A program made the position numbers and the translations under genes. From Sphingopyxis sp. PET50 (GTDB taxonomy: Bacteria > Pseudomonadota > Alphaproteobacteria > Sphingomonadales > Sphingomonadaceae), in the NCBI RefSeq assembly GCF_025244705.1, contig NZ_CP104207.1, positions 1 through 64,000 of the forward strand: a stretch of DNA of 64,000 nucleotides. The letters run 5' to 3'. Under the pieces are notes generated by a model. It saw only the letters and a program-made list of their open reading frames with translations. It ran no database searches and was not told the origin of the DNA. Below are positions 37,689 through 45,962 of the stretch, piece by piece; positions within the stretch are counted from its first letter, which is position 1, and each line of letters begins with the position of its first letter.

Positions 37689-38443
37689 TCAATCGGCGAG
37701 CGGCCAGCGGCGCGTGCGGACCCAGTCGACGAGCGCGACGTCGCCGGGCGAATCGGCGTGGATGCGGGCGCGCAGGGACTCGTCGAGGGTGAGGCGGCGC
37801 TGCACCACCTCGCGCGGCGAGGGGTGCGAGGGGGGAGCGGGGCGGAGGCGCCGGCGGCGCGGTGATGCTGCCAGTCGGCGGGGATGCCCATCGCGCCGCA
37901 GAGATAGTCGAGCCCTTCGTTCCAGCGATCGGTCGTCGTGACGAACCAGCAGCGCGTCAGCATCTGCCGCGCCATGGCGAGCCGTTGTCCGGGGTCGGCG
38001 GGGAGGACGGTGCCGAAGAGCGCCTCGGCAAAGAAGCGGACCATATAGTCGCGCTGTTCGGCCAGATAATGGCCTTCATACCATTGGTCGAAATCGTCGG
38101 GCGCGTGGCCGCGGCTCCAGCGGAAATTGTAGAGCGAGACGCAGCGTTCGGCGGGGTCGCGCAGCACGGTGAAATAGCGGGGCTCGCGTGCGCCGGGGAC
38201 GAGTTTGTGGATATTGTACCAGGTCTGGTGCCCCGAGAGGATTTCGGCGCGGGCGCGTTCCTCCGCCGGGCGATCGGCGAATTCGGGGCGGCCATGGGTG
38301 CGCCGGTAGCTGCGGCCCCAGTGCGAAAATTCGACGAGCTGTTCGTCCATCGCGAAATGGCGTTCGAGATGCACCTTCAGCGTCGTGCCGCCGCATTTGG
38401 GGACGTGGAGGAATATCCATAAGGGCCGGGCGGCGTCGGTCAT
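37689..38443 (-). CDS. Sulfotransferase family 2-like protein (apparent frameshift)
   Basis: The N-terminal PAPS-binding loop is LWIFLHVPKCGGTTLKVHLE, and the 3'-phosphate-binding segment is YFTVLRDPAERCVSLYNFRW. The frame breaks near 37850 after GIPADWQHH, and the true C-terminus PREVVQRRLTLDESLRARI...RRWPLAD stops at 37689. Restored length is about 251. Such enzymes transfer sulfate from PAPS to hydroxyls of sugars, peptides or small molecules. Its ATG overlaps the preceding sulfotransferase gene, so it belongs to the lasso peptide tailoring run. Confidence 0.82.
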
Positions 38444-39240
38444 GCGGTGCGGGGTTCGTAGCCGAAGGCGGCGAGGTCGTCGCGATGCGCGGCGAAGACG
38501 GCGGTAAGGTCGGCGGTCTGGCCGGGGGTGAGGCGCGCGATCTGGTCGGCGTTCATGTCGCGCAGGCGTTCGTGATAGCGGCCCTTGACGGGGAGCGAGC
38601 GGTTGATGTCGAGGTCGGCGAGCGACGGGACGAGCGCCGCGATGCGCGCGGCGGTTTCGGCCGGGGCGGCGCACATCTCCTCGTAGGTGAAACAGGCGGC
38701 GCGGTTTCCGAGCGCGGCGCCGTTGGCGCGCTGCGCGGCGAGCGCGGCGACGATGTGGCGCGCGGCGGCGGTGGCGAGGCTGGTGCCGGGCGCGGCGGGG
38801 CCGGCTTCGGCGCCGCGCCGGATGATGCCTTCGGCGACGGCATAGGGGTTGCGGACCATGATCAGGAAGGCGGCGTCGGGGAAGGCGGCGGCGAGCTGGT
38901 CGGCGATCAGCAGGAAGGGCGGCGAGGCGACGACGAGCGTGTCGGCGTCGTCAGAGACGGCGCGGGCGTGGAAATGCCAGGCGCGGCGGGTGCGGCTCCA
39001 GTCATAGGCCGCCGGGTCGCGGAAGGCGGCGATCGAGGCCGGATCGGCGGCCCAGAGCAGGCGCGTGCCGGTGCCGCGCGAGCTGGGACCGTGAAAGCCC
39101 GCGACATGCTGTCCCTCGCGCGGCAGCGACCAGGCCAAGGCGCAGCGGGCGAGCGCGGCGGCGAGGAAGGTCGAGCCGCTGTTGTTCGGCGCGAGCAGGA
39201 AGAGGTGGCGCGCGATCGCGCCTTCGCCGCCGACGATCAT
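38440..39240 (-). CDS. Sulfotransferase-fold protein
   Basis: The 266-residue protein opens HLFLLAPNNSGSTFLAAAL, a P-loop-like PAPS-binding motif, and has AFLIMVRNPYAVAEGIIRRG at the 3'-phosphate site. ACFTYEEMCAAPAETAARIA also fits sulfotransferases, which carry such a segment near the end. It overlaps both neighbours by ATGA. The acceptor is unknown; the lasso precursor has one Tyr in its core. Confidence 0.8.
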   Translation of the reverse strand: MIVGGEGAIARHLFLLAPNNSGSTFLAAALARCALAWSLPREGQHVAGFHGPSSRGTGTRLLWAADPASIAAFRDPAAYDWSRTRRAWHFHARAVSDDADTLVVASPPFLLIADQLAAAFPDAAFLIMVRNPYAVAEGIIRRGAEAGPAAPGTSLATAAARHIVAALAAQRANGAALGNRAACFTYEEMCAAPAETAARIAALVPSLADLDINRSLPVKGRYHERLRDMNADQIARLTPGQTADLTAVFAAHRDDLAAFGYEPRTA

Positions 39241-40073
39241 GCGCGCGTCCTCAGCCAGCCGGCGCGCGCCTCTGCCCAGAGGCTGAGGGCATCCGCATAG
39301 GCGGGATCGCGGGCGATGGCGTCGGCGTGGCGATCGGGGCGCCAGGGCTTGGCGGCGCCATTGAAGTGGAGGACATGGGCCTCTTCGAGCGCGACGGGCT
39401 CGCGCGCGAAGCTGGCGGCGCGGTGGCCGATCATCAGATTATAGGTAATGCCGACGAGGTGGACGCGGTCGCGCAGCAGCAGGTTCCACACCGCCTGGTC
39501 GGTGTGCTGCGAGGCGATGCGGGCCCAGCCCGCGGGATCGAGCAGCGGCCAGAGTGCTTCGGCGACGGCGGGATCGGGCCGATGGAGGAGGAGGCCGGCG
39601 TTGAAGCTGGCTCGGGCCTCGGCGCCGGCGGCGACCTCGGCGAGCGTGTCCGTGTCGCGGGCGTTGCCGCGCAGCATCGCGGCGTCGGGGGCGGCGACGA
39701 GCGGGGCGTCGATCGCGAGCAGCGGCGACAGGTCGCCGCGGAACAGCAGGTCGCTGTCGGCGAAGAGGATCGGGCCCGGCGCGTCGAGAAGCAGCGTTTC
39801 GAGGCTGAGGAAACGGTCGCAGCGCGACGCGAGATGCGGGTGCGCGGCGACGAGCGCGTCGATCGCGGCAACGAGGCGCGGGCTGGCGGTGCGGCAGCTC
39901 GTGCACGGGAAGGCGGAGATGAGGGCCGCCTCATCGGCTTCGGTCAGGCGGCTGTGGAGGATGAGGATGTCGCCGGCGAACCAGCGGTTGTGCGCGAGGA
40001 AGCTCGCCAGCATCACCTCGGTCCCGATGCGGAAGCCGGGCGAGGAGACGGTGACGAGAGTCGCGGCGGTCAC
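39237..40073 (-). CDS. Glycosyltransferase, GT8-like
   Basis: The 278-residue protein begins TLVTVSSPGFRIGTEVMLASFLAHNRWFAGDILI, the start of a nucleotide-diphospho-sugar transferase fold. ILFADSDLLFRGDLSPLLAID supplies the metal-binding Asp-x-Asp, and FNAGLLLHRPDPAVAEALW and HVLHFNGAAKPWRPD are typical of GT8 enzymes. It is coupled by ATGA overlaps to sulfotransferases on both sides. The sugar and acceptor are unknown. Confidence 0.8.
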   Translation of the reverse strand: MTAATLVTVSSPGFRIGTEVMLASFLAHNRWFAGDILILHSRLTEADEAALISAFPCTSCRTASPRLVAAIDALVAAHPHLASRCDRFLSLETLLLDAPGPILFADSDLLFRGDLSPLLAIDAPLVAAPDAAMLRGNARDTDTLAEVAAGAEARASFNAGLLLHRPDPAVAEALWPLLDPAGWARIASQHTDQAVWNLLLRDRVHLVGITYNLMIGHRAASFAREPVALEEAHVLHFNGAAKPWRPDRHADAIARDPAYADALSLWAEARAGWLRTRA

Positions 40074-40702
40074 GGCGCCGCCGCCGGATCGTAGTCGAAC
40101 AGCGCGAAGTCGCGGGCGTAGCGCGCGCGGATCATATCGGCGAGTTCGGCGTCGAGAACGGCGCCCGCCGTTTCGGGCGAGACGTTGACGGCCTGGAGCG
40201 GGGCGAGCGGCGCGCCGAGCGCATCCGACAGGCGGGTCATGTCGGCGGCGAGATTTTCATGGCGAAGGAGGAGGGTGGTGCGGATGTGGCCCGCTTCGTC
40301 GCAGACGAATTCATGCTGGGGGCGGAGCAGGATGTGATTGCTGCGCGCGGGGTCGGTGAGTGCGGCCTTCATCGTGCCGAGAGGGTCGCGGGTCATCGCG
40401 TCGCGACCGCGCCAGGCGAAGCGCGCGAAGGAGAGAAAACGGTCGAAGGGCGACCGGACGACCGCGAAGCTGGTCAGCCCGTCCCACTGACCGGGAAGCA
40501 GATAGGGCTGGACGTCGCGATAGGTCAGATGGCCGTGGCCGATCGCGGCGAGCGGCGCGACCGGGAAATAGCGCTTGTCGAAAAGCGTGCATTGTTCCCA
40601 GTCGTTCGCGGCTAGCAGCGGGCGCAGCGCGGTGCGCAGCGCATGGCCGGCGGTCTTGGGGATCGCGACGAAGGCGAAGCGGCGGCTGAACGACAGGATC
40701 AT
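40070..40702 (-). CDS. Sulfotransferase family 2-like protein
   Basis: The 210-residue protein has the PAPS-binding FAFVAIPKTAGHALRTALRP and the 3'-phosphate segment SFAVVRSPFDRFLSFARFAW, both typical of carbohydrate-type (Sulfotransfer_2) enzymes. The ATG at 40702 forms an ATGA overlap with the true stop of the cyclase gene (40699). In the sequence as given it reads in frame with the cyclase because of an indel near 40780, producing an artificial 811-residue fusion. Confidence 0.85.
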   Translation of the reverse strand: MILSFSRRFAFVAIPKTAGHALRTALRPLLAANDWEQCTLFDKRYFPVAPLAAIGHGHLTYRDVQPYLLPGQWDGLTSFAVVRSPFDRFLSFARFAWRGRDAMTRDPLGTMKAALTDPARSNHILLRPQHEFVCDEAGHIRTTLLLRHENLAADMTRLSDALGAPLAPLQAVNVSPETAGAVLDAELADMIRARYARDFALFDYDPAAAP

Positions 40703-42505
40703 GGCGTGTCGAGGAACTGGAGCGCAAGGCGGAGCGCGGGGTCGCGGCCCGAGCGGGTGCGGCGCGCCTGTTCGACGCAGCCGGCGCAGCAGCGGCATGT
40801 CGATATAGCGCGCGCGGGCGGGCGGGGTGTCGCTGGCGGCGAGGCGGTCGCCGATCAGCACCATGGTTTCGGCGAGCGTCCGCTCGATCCAGGCGACCCG
40901 GATCGGTTCGGTCTTGCTGTTGTTGAGGCGGACGACGTCGGGGAGCAGTCCCTCGCTCGCCTGCTTGATCAGCCAGCGCCGCATCGCGCCGCGGCGGAAC
41001 ATGCGCGGCGGCAGCGTGTAGATGAATTCGAGCAGGCGGCGGTCGAGCAGCGGGAAACGATAGTCGATCCCGCGCGCGGCGCCGCTGAGCGCCCAGTCCT
41101 CGATCCGCGCGGTGGTCGAGCTGTTGCGCAGCAGCGCGTGCTGGGTGCGGCGGACGCCGAACTCGCGGGTGATCGGCACCGGGAGCAGGCGGGCGCGGCG
41201 GAAGAAGCGCGGCTCGATAAGGCTGTGGTCGGCGAGGCGGCGCCAGCGCAGCGGCAGTTGCGGCTTGAAGGTGCGCGCGGTGCGGCGCGCGGCGTGATAG
41301 ATGGTGCGCAGCCCGCCGCGCACGCCTGGCTGTCCGCTGTCGCGATAAAGCGTGGCCCAGCGGCCGGTGGCGAAAAGCCAGGGATGATAGCCGCGGCCGT
41401 TGTAGGAGGCGCCCTCGTCGCCGCCCCAGCCCGACAGGATGACCTCGACCCCGCGCCCGGCGGCGTCGCGCTGGATCGCCGCCTCGTGGAGCAGGTTGCG
41501 GATATCGGGGCCGCGCGTCCAGTCCTGCGCGAACAGGCCCGCCATCTCGTCGACCGAAAGTTCGGGCGCGAAGAGCTGGAGGCCGAGGCGGGCGCGGATC
41601 GCCTCGCTCCAGCCCGGTTCGCTGTCGGGGGTGGCGGCGGGATCGACGCGGTGCCAGCTGTAGCCCGGCGGGTCGGCGAGGCCGCGCGCGCGCAGGATCG
41701 GCACCGCCGTCGCGGCGATCAGCGACGAGTCGAGCCCGCCGCTGAGATGGACGGCGAAGCGTTCGGCCCCCGCGAGGCGGTCGGTCACCGCCTGCCCGAC
41801 GAGCGCGCGGTAGCGGGCGATGGTTTCAGCATCCCCGGCCGCCTCATCGACCGCGATCGCCTCCGGGTTCCACCAGCGGTCGACCGTGGCGCCGCGGTGC
41901 GCGAGGTGCAGGCGATGGCCGGCCTCGAGCCGACGGACGGCGCGCAGGAAGCTGCGGTCGTGCGGTTCGAACTTGCGGTGGACGAGGATCGTCGCGACGA
42001 AATCCTCGTCGAGATCGTCGGGAATGCCAGGCAGCGCGAGCAGCGCCGCGGGGTCGCTGGCGAAGGCGAGGCGGTCGTCGTCCAGCGCATAGAAAAAGGG
42101 CCGCGCGCCGACATGGTCGCGCGCCGCGAAGCTGTCGCCGCTCGCCGTGTCGTGGAGCGCAAAGGCATAATCGCCATAGAGATGAAGCGGGCAATCGGGG
42201 CCCCAGCGGCGCCAGGCGGCGGCGATCAGCGCGGCGGCGGGGGCGTCTTCGGGCGGAGCGAGGCCGCCGAGCGCGGCGCGGAGCTCAGCCTGGCCGTCGA
42301 TGCGGGCGTCGGCGACGAGGATCAGCCCGTCCTGCTCGTGCACCGCATCGGCGGCGGGTGCGCGTCTCGCGGTGGCGATCGCTCCGAAGGCGGCCGTGCC
42401 ATGGCGTCCGGTGGCGGCGGCAGTACCGAGCGCCGCGCAAATCGCGGACCTGTCGGCGTCGGTTGCGGCGGCGGACCGGTGGATGATGCCACAAAAGCGA
42501 TGCAC
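40699..42505 (-). CDS. Lasso peptide macrolactam synthetase (asparagine synthetase-like, protein C)
   Basis: This enzyme would activate the Asp9 side-chain carboxyl by adenylation and close the ring onto the Gly1 amine. The N-terminal class II glutaminase-like domain begins MHRFCGII; the Cys is residue 5 rather than next to the initiator Met, so glutaminase activity is probably lost. The PPi-loop AVHLSGGLDSSLIAAT lies near residue 255, with ILSGWGGDEGASYNG and DYRFPLLDRRLLEFIYTLP after it. The frame breaks near 40780 (LLRRLR, then VEQARRTRSGRDPALRLALQFLDTP to the stop at 40699). Restored length is about 601. Confidence 0.92.
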
Positions 42506-42620
42506 GGCGGTGGTTCGATTCCGTCAGGACCAAGGTTGGCCGCGAAGGTCGTGGCGCGGTCGCCGGGCAGCGTCAAGCGCGCGGGGACGGCCCCGGCGCG
42601 CCGCGGCTCTGCCCAAGCAT

Positions 42621-42645
42621 TTTGGCCCCGCGAAGCAGGGCCAAA
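42621..42645 (-). promoter_or_regulatory. Hairpin between precursor and cyclase genes
   Basis: TTTGGCCC (42621-42628) pairs perfectly with GGGCCAAA (42638-42645) across a nine-base loop. It lies 36 bases after the precursor stop. There is no U-run on the minus-strand transcript, so it is more likely a partial terminator or mRNA-stabilising stem than a full terminator. Such a structure would let the precursor be made in excess over the enzymes. Confidence 0.5.
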
Positions 42646-42680
42646 GCGCAAAGTTCACCTTTAACCGAAAGGGACGCGAA

Positions 42681-42824
42681 TCAGGATGCGTCGTAGAAGA
42701 TGTCGTCGGGATCGGGGCTGGCATCGCCGCCGCCGCCGCGGGTGCGGGCCGCCGGCACCACCGAGCGCAGTTCCGGCTTTTTCCAGTCCTTGCGCGGCGC
42801 GTGTTTTTCAACGGTCTTGGTCAT
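42681..42824 (-). CDS. Lasso peptide precursor (protein A)
   Basis: The 47-residue product has a 29-residue leader and an 18-residue core. The leader holds WKKPELRSV (residues 14-22), which fits the Tyr/Trp-x-x-Pro-x-Leu motif bound by B1, and ends Thr28-Arg29, with Thr at the conserved penultimate position. The core GGGGDASPDPDDIFYDAS has Gly1 and Asp9, suited to a nine-residue ring. The tail PDDIFYDAS has bulky Phe14 and Tyr15 as possible plugs and ends in Ser18. ATG at 42824 follows GAGGGGGG. It sits between the genes for B1 and the cyclase. Ring residue and plugs are inferred from the family, not shown. Confidence 0.85.
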   Translation of the reverse strand: MTKTVEKHAPRKDWKKPELRSVVPAARTRGGGGDASPDPDDIFYDAS

Positions 42825-42901
42825 ATAACCCCCCTCAGTGATACTGATTCCCCACCGCCGCGATCCAGCCGTTCGTCGCCGGTCCCGCAGCATACCAGCC
42901 G

Positions 42902-42930
42902 ATGATGAGGCAAAATCAACGACCAGTCAA
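42902..42930 (-). promoter_or_regulatory. Candidate promoter of the precursor gene
   Basis: On the minus strand TTGACT (42930-42925) and CATCAT (42907-42902) are separated by exactly 17 bases, matching -35 and -10 consensus at five and four of six positions. This would give a leader RNA of about 70 bases before the precursor ATG, letting the precursor be transcribed apart from the genes upstream. No transcription data are available. Confidence 0.45.
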
Positions 42931-42955
42931 GGTAAACGGCCCGTCTACCAAGGGT

Positions 42956-43246
42956 TTAGGACTCTTGCAGCGTTACCAGTCCTTTGTCGGCAAGTTCTTC
43001 GATGAATCCAATGGTTTCGGTGCGGCAGACGTCGGGTTCGACCTCATATTCGGCGAGCAGCGATTCGCAGATGCGATCGACCGTCGTCGGCGTTTCGATC
43101 AGGGTCCAGATGCGGCCGCCGACGGAGTCGATGTCGAAATAATTGCCGCTGTCGATGTCCATCATCATCAGCCCGTCGTCGAAGTCGTTGAACAATATCG
43201 ACGGATTGCGCCCGATCGTCGTGCTGCCCGTTATAGCCGCCGCCAT
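42956..43246 (-). CDS. PqqD-family leader-binding protein (lasso B1 / RRE)
   Basis: The 96-residue protein has the PqqD fold: DDGLMMMDIDSGNYFDIDSVGGRIWTLIE, then DRICESLLAEYEVEPDVC and FIEELADKGLVTLQES. As a stand-alone RiPP recognition element it would bind the leader and bring the precursor to the B2 peptidase. It lies immediately upstream of the precursor gene. Length and motifs match B1 proteins of proteobacterial lasso clusters of the split B1/B2 type. Confidence 0.93.
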   Translation of the reverse strand: MAAAITGSTTIGRNPSILFNDFDDGLMMMDIDSGNYFDIDSVGGRIWTLIETPTTVDRICESLLAEYEVEPDVCRTETIGFIEELADKGLVTLQES

Positions 43247-43301
43247 GTCGTACCCCCCAATATGACCCCGCCCATGCGATAGCGACGCCCGGCGCGCGGC
43301 G

Positions 43302-44156
43302 TCAAGCGCCGGAAGGCGGCAGATAATCGAGTGCCGCCATCATCTCTTCATGAGTGGCGACGATGCGTGCGATCTGCTCGTCGCCCAGCGCCGAGGTCCA
43401 TTCGCCGGCGCGCCCGCTGCGAAAGAAATTCGGCATGCCGGGTGGCTTTTCGCGGAAGCCCTCCTCAGCCTCGCGGGCGCGCAGCGCGGCGAGGCTGCTC
43501 GCGGCGGCGGCGGCGGCGATGGCCTGCGGCGTGGCGTCGATCCCGGCGATCGCCGCGACGCGGGCGAGCGCGGCGGCGGGGTCGGCGAGCATATCCTCGT
43601 AGCGCAGCAGGCACAGCGGGATGTCCTGTTGCCGGGTCCAGCTTGCGACATGGGCGCTCCACGAGCCGAGATGGACGGGGAGGAAATCGCTGATCCGGTC
43701 GGGCCAGACGTTGAGCGTGGCGTCGTCGTCGGCCATGCGGGCGATGGCCCAGCCGGGGTCATGGCCGCTGTGATGCGCGAAGGACAGGGCGACGTCGAGC
43801 GGGTTGCGGACGAGATAGACGGCGGCGCGGCTGGCGTCGGCGGGGAAGAGCGCGGTGCCGTCGGCGGCGTGGGCATAAAGATCGTGCGTCTTGATGAAGA
43901 AGGGGGCGGCCACCTCTTCGGCGATCTGGCGGTGGAGGAGGGCGCGATAGGGGAGGAGTTCGGCGCGGGTCATTTCGGCCGAGGAAATGCCGCAAGCGTC
44001 GTCGAGCGCATGGCGGTCGCCGCCCTCGATCCCGCCGGTCAGCGCATTGACGCTGAACGCCGCGCCCGGCGGGGCCAGCAGATGGGTGAGCATCGCGCGC
44101 AGCCAGGTGTTGCCCGATTTGGGATAGGAGGCGAGCCAGACGATCGAGCGCGCCAT
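43302..44156 (-). CDS. Sulfotransferase domain protein
   Basis: The 284-residue protein has a textbook PAPS-binding loop near the start, IVWLASYPKSGNTWLRAMLT, and VYLVRNPLDVALSFAHHSG for the 3'-phosphate. LLRYEDMLADPAAALARVA and a late FFRSGRAGEW, resembling the FFRKGxxGDW C-terminal loop of cytosolic sulfotransferases, complete the fold. This is the best preserved of four sulfotransferases in the cluster and the strongest candidate to sulfate the core Tyr15 or another hydroxyl. It lies between the kinase and B1 genes. Confidence 0.9.
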   Translation of the reverse strand: MARSIVWLASYPKSGNTWLRAMLTHLLAPPGAAFSVNALTGGIEGGDRHALDDACGISSAEMTRAELLPYRALLHRQIAEEVAAPFFIKTHDLYAHAADGTALFPADASRAAVYLVRNPLDVALSFAHHSGHDPGWAIARMADDDATLNVWPDRISDFLPVHLGSWSAHVASWTRQQDIPLCLLRYEDMLADPAAALARVAAIAGIDATPQAIAAAAAASSLAALRAREAEEGFREKPPGMPNFFRSGRAGEWTSALGDEQIARIVATHEEMMAALDYLPPSGA

Positions 44157-44160
44157 CGGC

Positions 44161-45090
44161 CTAGCCCGAGGGCTGGAGCGCGGGGGCGAGGCCGAAATGG
44201 CCGATCACCGCATCGGCCATCGCGCCGGGGGTGGCGCCCATCGCGGGGCGGCCGATCGCGATCATGTCGACCGAACGGGCGAGCGCGACGACAGAGTCGA
44301 AGCCCCAGCGTTGCAGGCCGAGGCCGCGCAGGAAATTCTTGCGGTGGACATAGCGTGCGAGCGCCTCGACGCGGTTCGCCATCGCGACCTCGCGCCGGGT
44401 GATCGTGGCGCCATTATGCACCTGAAGCAGCACGACCGCGCGCACCGGCATCGGATCCGCGTGAAAGCGCGGCACGGGAACATAATATTTCTCGATATCC
44501 TCGCGCACCTGGATCCGGCCGTCGTCCGCGTCGCGGCCGAGCAGCGCCAGGCTGTCGGTCCACAGGCGCATCGCCGGAAAGGCCGGGATGGCTGTGGCGC
44601 CGCCGGCATCGACGGTGACCCCGGTCACATCGTCGGCGAGCATGGTGCAGCCCGCCGCGACCAGCCCGCCGAGCAGCGTCGACTTGCCCGCGCCCGAACG
44701 CCCGATGACGAGGATCGCGCCGCCGTCGCCGGCGATCGAACAGGCGTGCATCGGCAGGATGCGGCGCTGCATCAGCAGCGCCGAAATGCCGGTGCCGAGG
44801 ATGATCGAGACGAGCGCGGCGTCGGTCGCGCCGGGCTCGCGCTCGACGGTGATCGTGGTGCCGTTCGCGACCAGCAGGCGGCAGATGCCGAAGGCGTGGA
44901 ACAGAAGCTCGCCGGGTTCGGCACGCCAGTTGCGGAAATGCATCGCTTCGGCGAGGCGGTCGCCGGCGATCGGGGCGAGGCGGATGTCGGCGTCGGCGGG
45001 CGCGGCGGGATCGCCGGGCAGGAGGTGCGGCAGCGCGAGGTCCGAGCGCAAGGTGAAGCCGTAATGGCGGTAGACATGGTAGGCGCTCAT
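44161..45090 (-). CDS. HPr kinase-like protein (lasso peptide C-terminal Ser kinase type)
   Basis: The 309-residue protein has the HprK-type P-loop VIGRSGAGKSTLLGGL (residues 128-143), preceded by LPMHACSI (His115) and followed by MLADDVTGV (Asp153, Asp154), all three HprK hallmarks. In the paeninodin lasso cluster a homologous kinase phosphorylates the C-terminal Ser of the precursor. The precursor here also ends in Ser, so the same reaction is predicted. The ATG at 45090 overlaps the stop of the hydroxylase gene. A role in HPr signalling is unlikely given the setting. Confidence 0.88.
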   Translation of the reverse strand: MSAYHVYRHYGFTLRSDLALPHLLPGDPAAPADADIRLAPIAGDRLAEAMHFRNWRAEPGELLFHAFGICRLLVANGTTITVEREPGATDAALVSIILGTGISALLMQRRILPMHACSIAGDGGAILVIGRSGAGKSTLLGGLVAAGCTMLADDVTGVTVDAGGATAIPAFPAMRLWTDSLALLGRDADDGRIQVREDIEKYYVPVPRFHADPMPVRAVVLLQVHNGATITRREVAMANRVEALARYVHRKNFLRGLGLQRWGFDSVVALARSVDMIAIGRPAMGATPGAMADAVIGHFGLAPALQPSG

Positions 45091-45674
45091 GCGGCGGAGG
45101 CGGCGTCGCTCTTGCTCGCGGCGCGGTCGAACACTTCGAAGATGAAATGGATGCGGTCGGCCCCGCCCTCGTTCACCCCGCCGTGCGAGGCGATGTTGTT
45201 GACCTCCCACGCATGGCCATAGGCCAGATGATGGCGGTTGGGGCCGCTGAGGAAGAAGGCGCCGGGGTTGGTGACGAGCGGGACGTGGATCTTGTGCGTG
45301 CGCAGGTTCGAGCCCGCGCCGTCGCGGTGGAGGTCGATCCGCTGGCCCGCCTGCAGCCGCGCGAGCATCGCTTTCGGGAAAGCGGGATCGGCGAAGCCAT
45401 AGGGCGCGATCGCGGCGTCCATCACCGGCTGCAGCAGCCCGCGCCAGGCGTGCCAGGCGGGATTTTCATAATGATCCTCGGGATCGCGGTTGCCGGGGGT
45501 GAAGCGGAAGACGATGTGGCGCGTGTGGTGGAAGACCTCGAAGTCGTTTTCCTTGATCGCGTCCTCCCGCCCCCAGACGCGTTCCGAAATCGCGAGCACG
45601 CGGTCGCGCAGCGCCGAGGCATCGACCGGGCCGAGGTCGCGGACATTGGCGGGTTTGGTGACGATGACGGCCAT
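45087..45674 (-). CDS. Aspartyl/asparaginyl beta-hydroxylase-like Fe(II)/2-oxoglutarate oxygenase
   Basis: The 195-residue protein matches the Asp_Arg_Hydrox fold. RIDLHRDGA gives the first metal His (His116), with Asp118 two residues on; HVPLVTNPGAFFLSG is the barrel; NNIASHGGVNEGGADRIHF gives the second His (His164) and the 2-oxoglutarate-binding Arg (Arg174). In canucin a related enzyme hydroxylates a core Asp. The core here has five Asp residues, so it could hydroxylate one. Start ATG 45674 gives a normal N-terminus. It is divergent from the JmjC gene and overlaps the kinase gene. Confidence 0.85.
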   Translation of the reverse strand: MAVIVTKPANVRDLGPVDASALRDRVLAISERVWGREDAIKENDFEVFHHTRHIVFRFTPGNRDPEDHYENPAWHAWRGLLQPVMDAAIAPYGFADPAFPKAMLARLQAGQRIDLHRDGAGSNLRTHKIHVPLVTNPGAFFLSGPNRHHLAYGHAWEVNNIASHGGVNEGGADRIHFIFEVFDRAASKSDAASAA

Positions 45675-45760
45675 GGATTGCCTGTGCTTCCCCCGTTGCG
45701 CGCCCCTCATGACGCGCGGGGGGGCGGGCGGCAAGGGGGAAGTGGGAGGTGCCTTCTCTC

Positions 45761-45870
45761 CCCTCCCTTTCAGGGAGGGGCTGGGGGTGGGTGGCCGCCG
45801 AAGGCGGCGCTCTTCCTTCTTGCTCGCTGCGCTCGCTACCCACCCCTAACCCCTCCCTGAAAGGGAGGGG
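45761..45870. repeat. Palindromic repeat between the two divergent arms of the lasso locus
   Basis: Left arm CCCTCCCTTTCAGGGAGGGGCTGGGGGTGGG and right arm with the reverse complement (about 45838-45870) enclose a short centre containing GCTCGCTGCGCTCGC. Each arm can form its own hairpin (CCCCTCCCT/AGGGAGGGG). It sits in the 288-base divergent promoter region, so it may separate or influence the two promoters. It contains no gene. Confidence 0.8.
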
Positions 45871-45962
45871 GGATTCGATGGCAACCCTCGCCTCACCCCA
45901 CGCGCATTGAACCGCCGGGCGGCGCTGGCTAAGGGAGGGATGGGGACTGGCCGTCTGGGGAG

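Noticed and set aside
36638..38674. A 678-codon minus-strand frame joining a sulfotransferase and a LacI regulator
   Set aside because: The sulfotransferase has its own ending and stop at 37689 in a neighbouring frame and the regulator has its own ATG at 37639. Indels create the apparent fusion.
42506..42680. A second precursor peptide in the gap after the lasso precursor gene
   Set aside because: The only minus-strand ATG frame gives a 15-residue Pro/Arg/Gly-rich peptide without leader motif or ribosome-binding site.
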